Source: DASSWB01 sp035705495
Lineage (GTDB): Bacteria > Bacteroidota > Bacteroidia > Flavobacteriales > Flavobacteriaceae
Direction of reading: 5' to 3'
NCBI GenBank assembly: GCA_035705495.1
Contig: DASSWB010000116.1
Span: 1 to 7,228 of the forward strand
DNA length: 7,228 nucleotides
Shown: positions 6,969 through 7,228 of the stretch, in pieces
How positions within the stretch are numbered: the first letter of the stretch is position 1
How the letters are laid out: each line of letters starts with the position of its first letter
Program-made: the position numbers and the translations under genes
Notes under the pieces: model-generated
The model's database searches: none
What the model was told of the DNA's origin: nothing
Seen by the model: the letters and a program-made list of their open reading frames with translations, nothing else

Positions 6969-6997
6969 CAAAATTAGCTCAAAAAGTGATTCGTCAA
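6969..6997 (-). promoter_or_regulatory. Bacteroidota-type promoter of the three-gene ligase operon
   Basis: On the minus strand, TTG (6997-6995; TTGACG in context) is followed after 18 bases by TAATTTTG (6976-6969), an exact TAnnTTTG box. Transcription would start near 6961-6964, leaving a leader of only about 13-16 bases before the ATG at 6948, with no Shine-Dalgarno sequence. It is the only strong promoter seen for the three genes. Confidence 0.8.
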
Positions 6998-7228
6998 TGA
7001 AAAAGAAATTATAAAAAAATGTCAAGTTTTAGAAATTATTTCAGTGTTCTGTAAACTCTTGAAAAAGTCAAAATATCCTATAAAGACAACAATTTGAAGC
7101 GGTTGCTGTCTTTCAGGATCGGTTTTGAAATTTTTCTATTCCATTTTTTCAGGACGGGCAACAATTAGTCAGGATCAAATCCTTTTTCTTTTTTCTAGCA
7201 GTGTAACGGTCTATGCTCTTCATTTATA
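6998..7228. other. AT-rich intergenic end of the window, no supported gene
   Basis: All six frames are broken by stops, and the longest open stretches are a few dozen codons with no recognisable product. An imperfect inverted repeat pairs 7082-7092 with 7103-7113 (11 positions, 10-base loop). It pairs better as minus-strand RNA, where the only non-Watson-Crick position is a G-U pair, but no good T-run follows on either strand. It could be the end of a minus-strand gene lying beyond base 7228. TCAGGATC occurs at 7113-7120 and 7169-7176, with a variant at 7149-7156, and CAACAATT at 7087-7094 and 7159-7166. A short hairpin AGGAT-CAA-ATCCT (7171-7183) is followed by a pyrimidine run on the plus strand. 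Confidence 0.5.

Noticed and set aside
6997..7014. Tiny plus-strand frame MKKKL
   Set aside because: Five codons in AT-rich DNA that overlaps the promoter of the opposite operon; no evidence of translation.
7168..7183. GGATCAAATCC resembling a tRNA T-loop
   Set aside because: The first loop base is A instead of T, the stem has only three good pairs, and no acceptor stem or anticodon arm is present upstream.

Overview
The window looks like chromosomal DNA from a member of the Bacteroidota, most likely class Flavobacteriia. This rests on three things seen in the sequence. The DNA is AT-rich. No start codon has a convincing Shine-Dalgarno sequence. Two intergenic regions carry the Bacteroidota promoter pattern, TTG followed after 18-19 bases by TAnnTTTG. 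The genus cannot be named from this window.

Plus-strand half (1-3545). The window opens inside a gene for an alpha/beta-hydrolase of the haloalkane-dehalogenase-like type with an Asp nucleophile; its 5' end lies outside. Next is a single-gene unit with its own promoter (621-650) and a strong intrinsic terminator (1162-1194), encoding a SlyD-like FKBP prolyl isomerase without a metal-binding tail. It is followed by a two-gene unit with an 8-base gap: a luciferase-like flavin monooxygenase and a zinc-dependent, YahK/CAD-type alcohol dehydrogenase. A clear hairpin terminator (3512-3545) closes this half, and its T-tract runs into the stop codon of the convergent gene.

Minus-strand half (3544-6997). 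A promoter at 6969-6997 drives three genes, in transcription order: an ATP-grasp ligase with an N-terminal RLAN-type region and a C-terminal RimK-like domain, a glutamate-cysteine-ligase-like (GCS2) enzyme, and an N-formylglutamate-amidohydrolase-like enzyme. The second and third genes overlap at an ATGATGA junction. The first and second are separated by 49 bases that hold five tandem copies of a 7-bp unit, ending 6 bases before the GCS2 start codon. Two different amide-bond-forming enzymes plus an amide hydrolase suggest synthesis and turnover of a small gamma-glutamyl or peptide-like metabolite, or peptide tagging of a target. The substrate cannot be read from the sequence. This operon is the most interesting part of the window.

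The last 280 bases (6949-7228) hold the operon promoter, one imperfect hairpin and some short repeated words, but no gene I can support.
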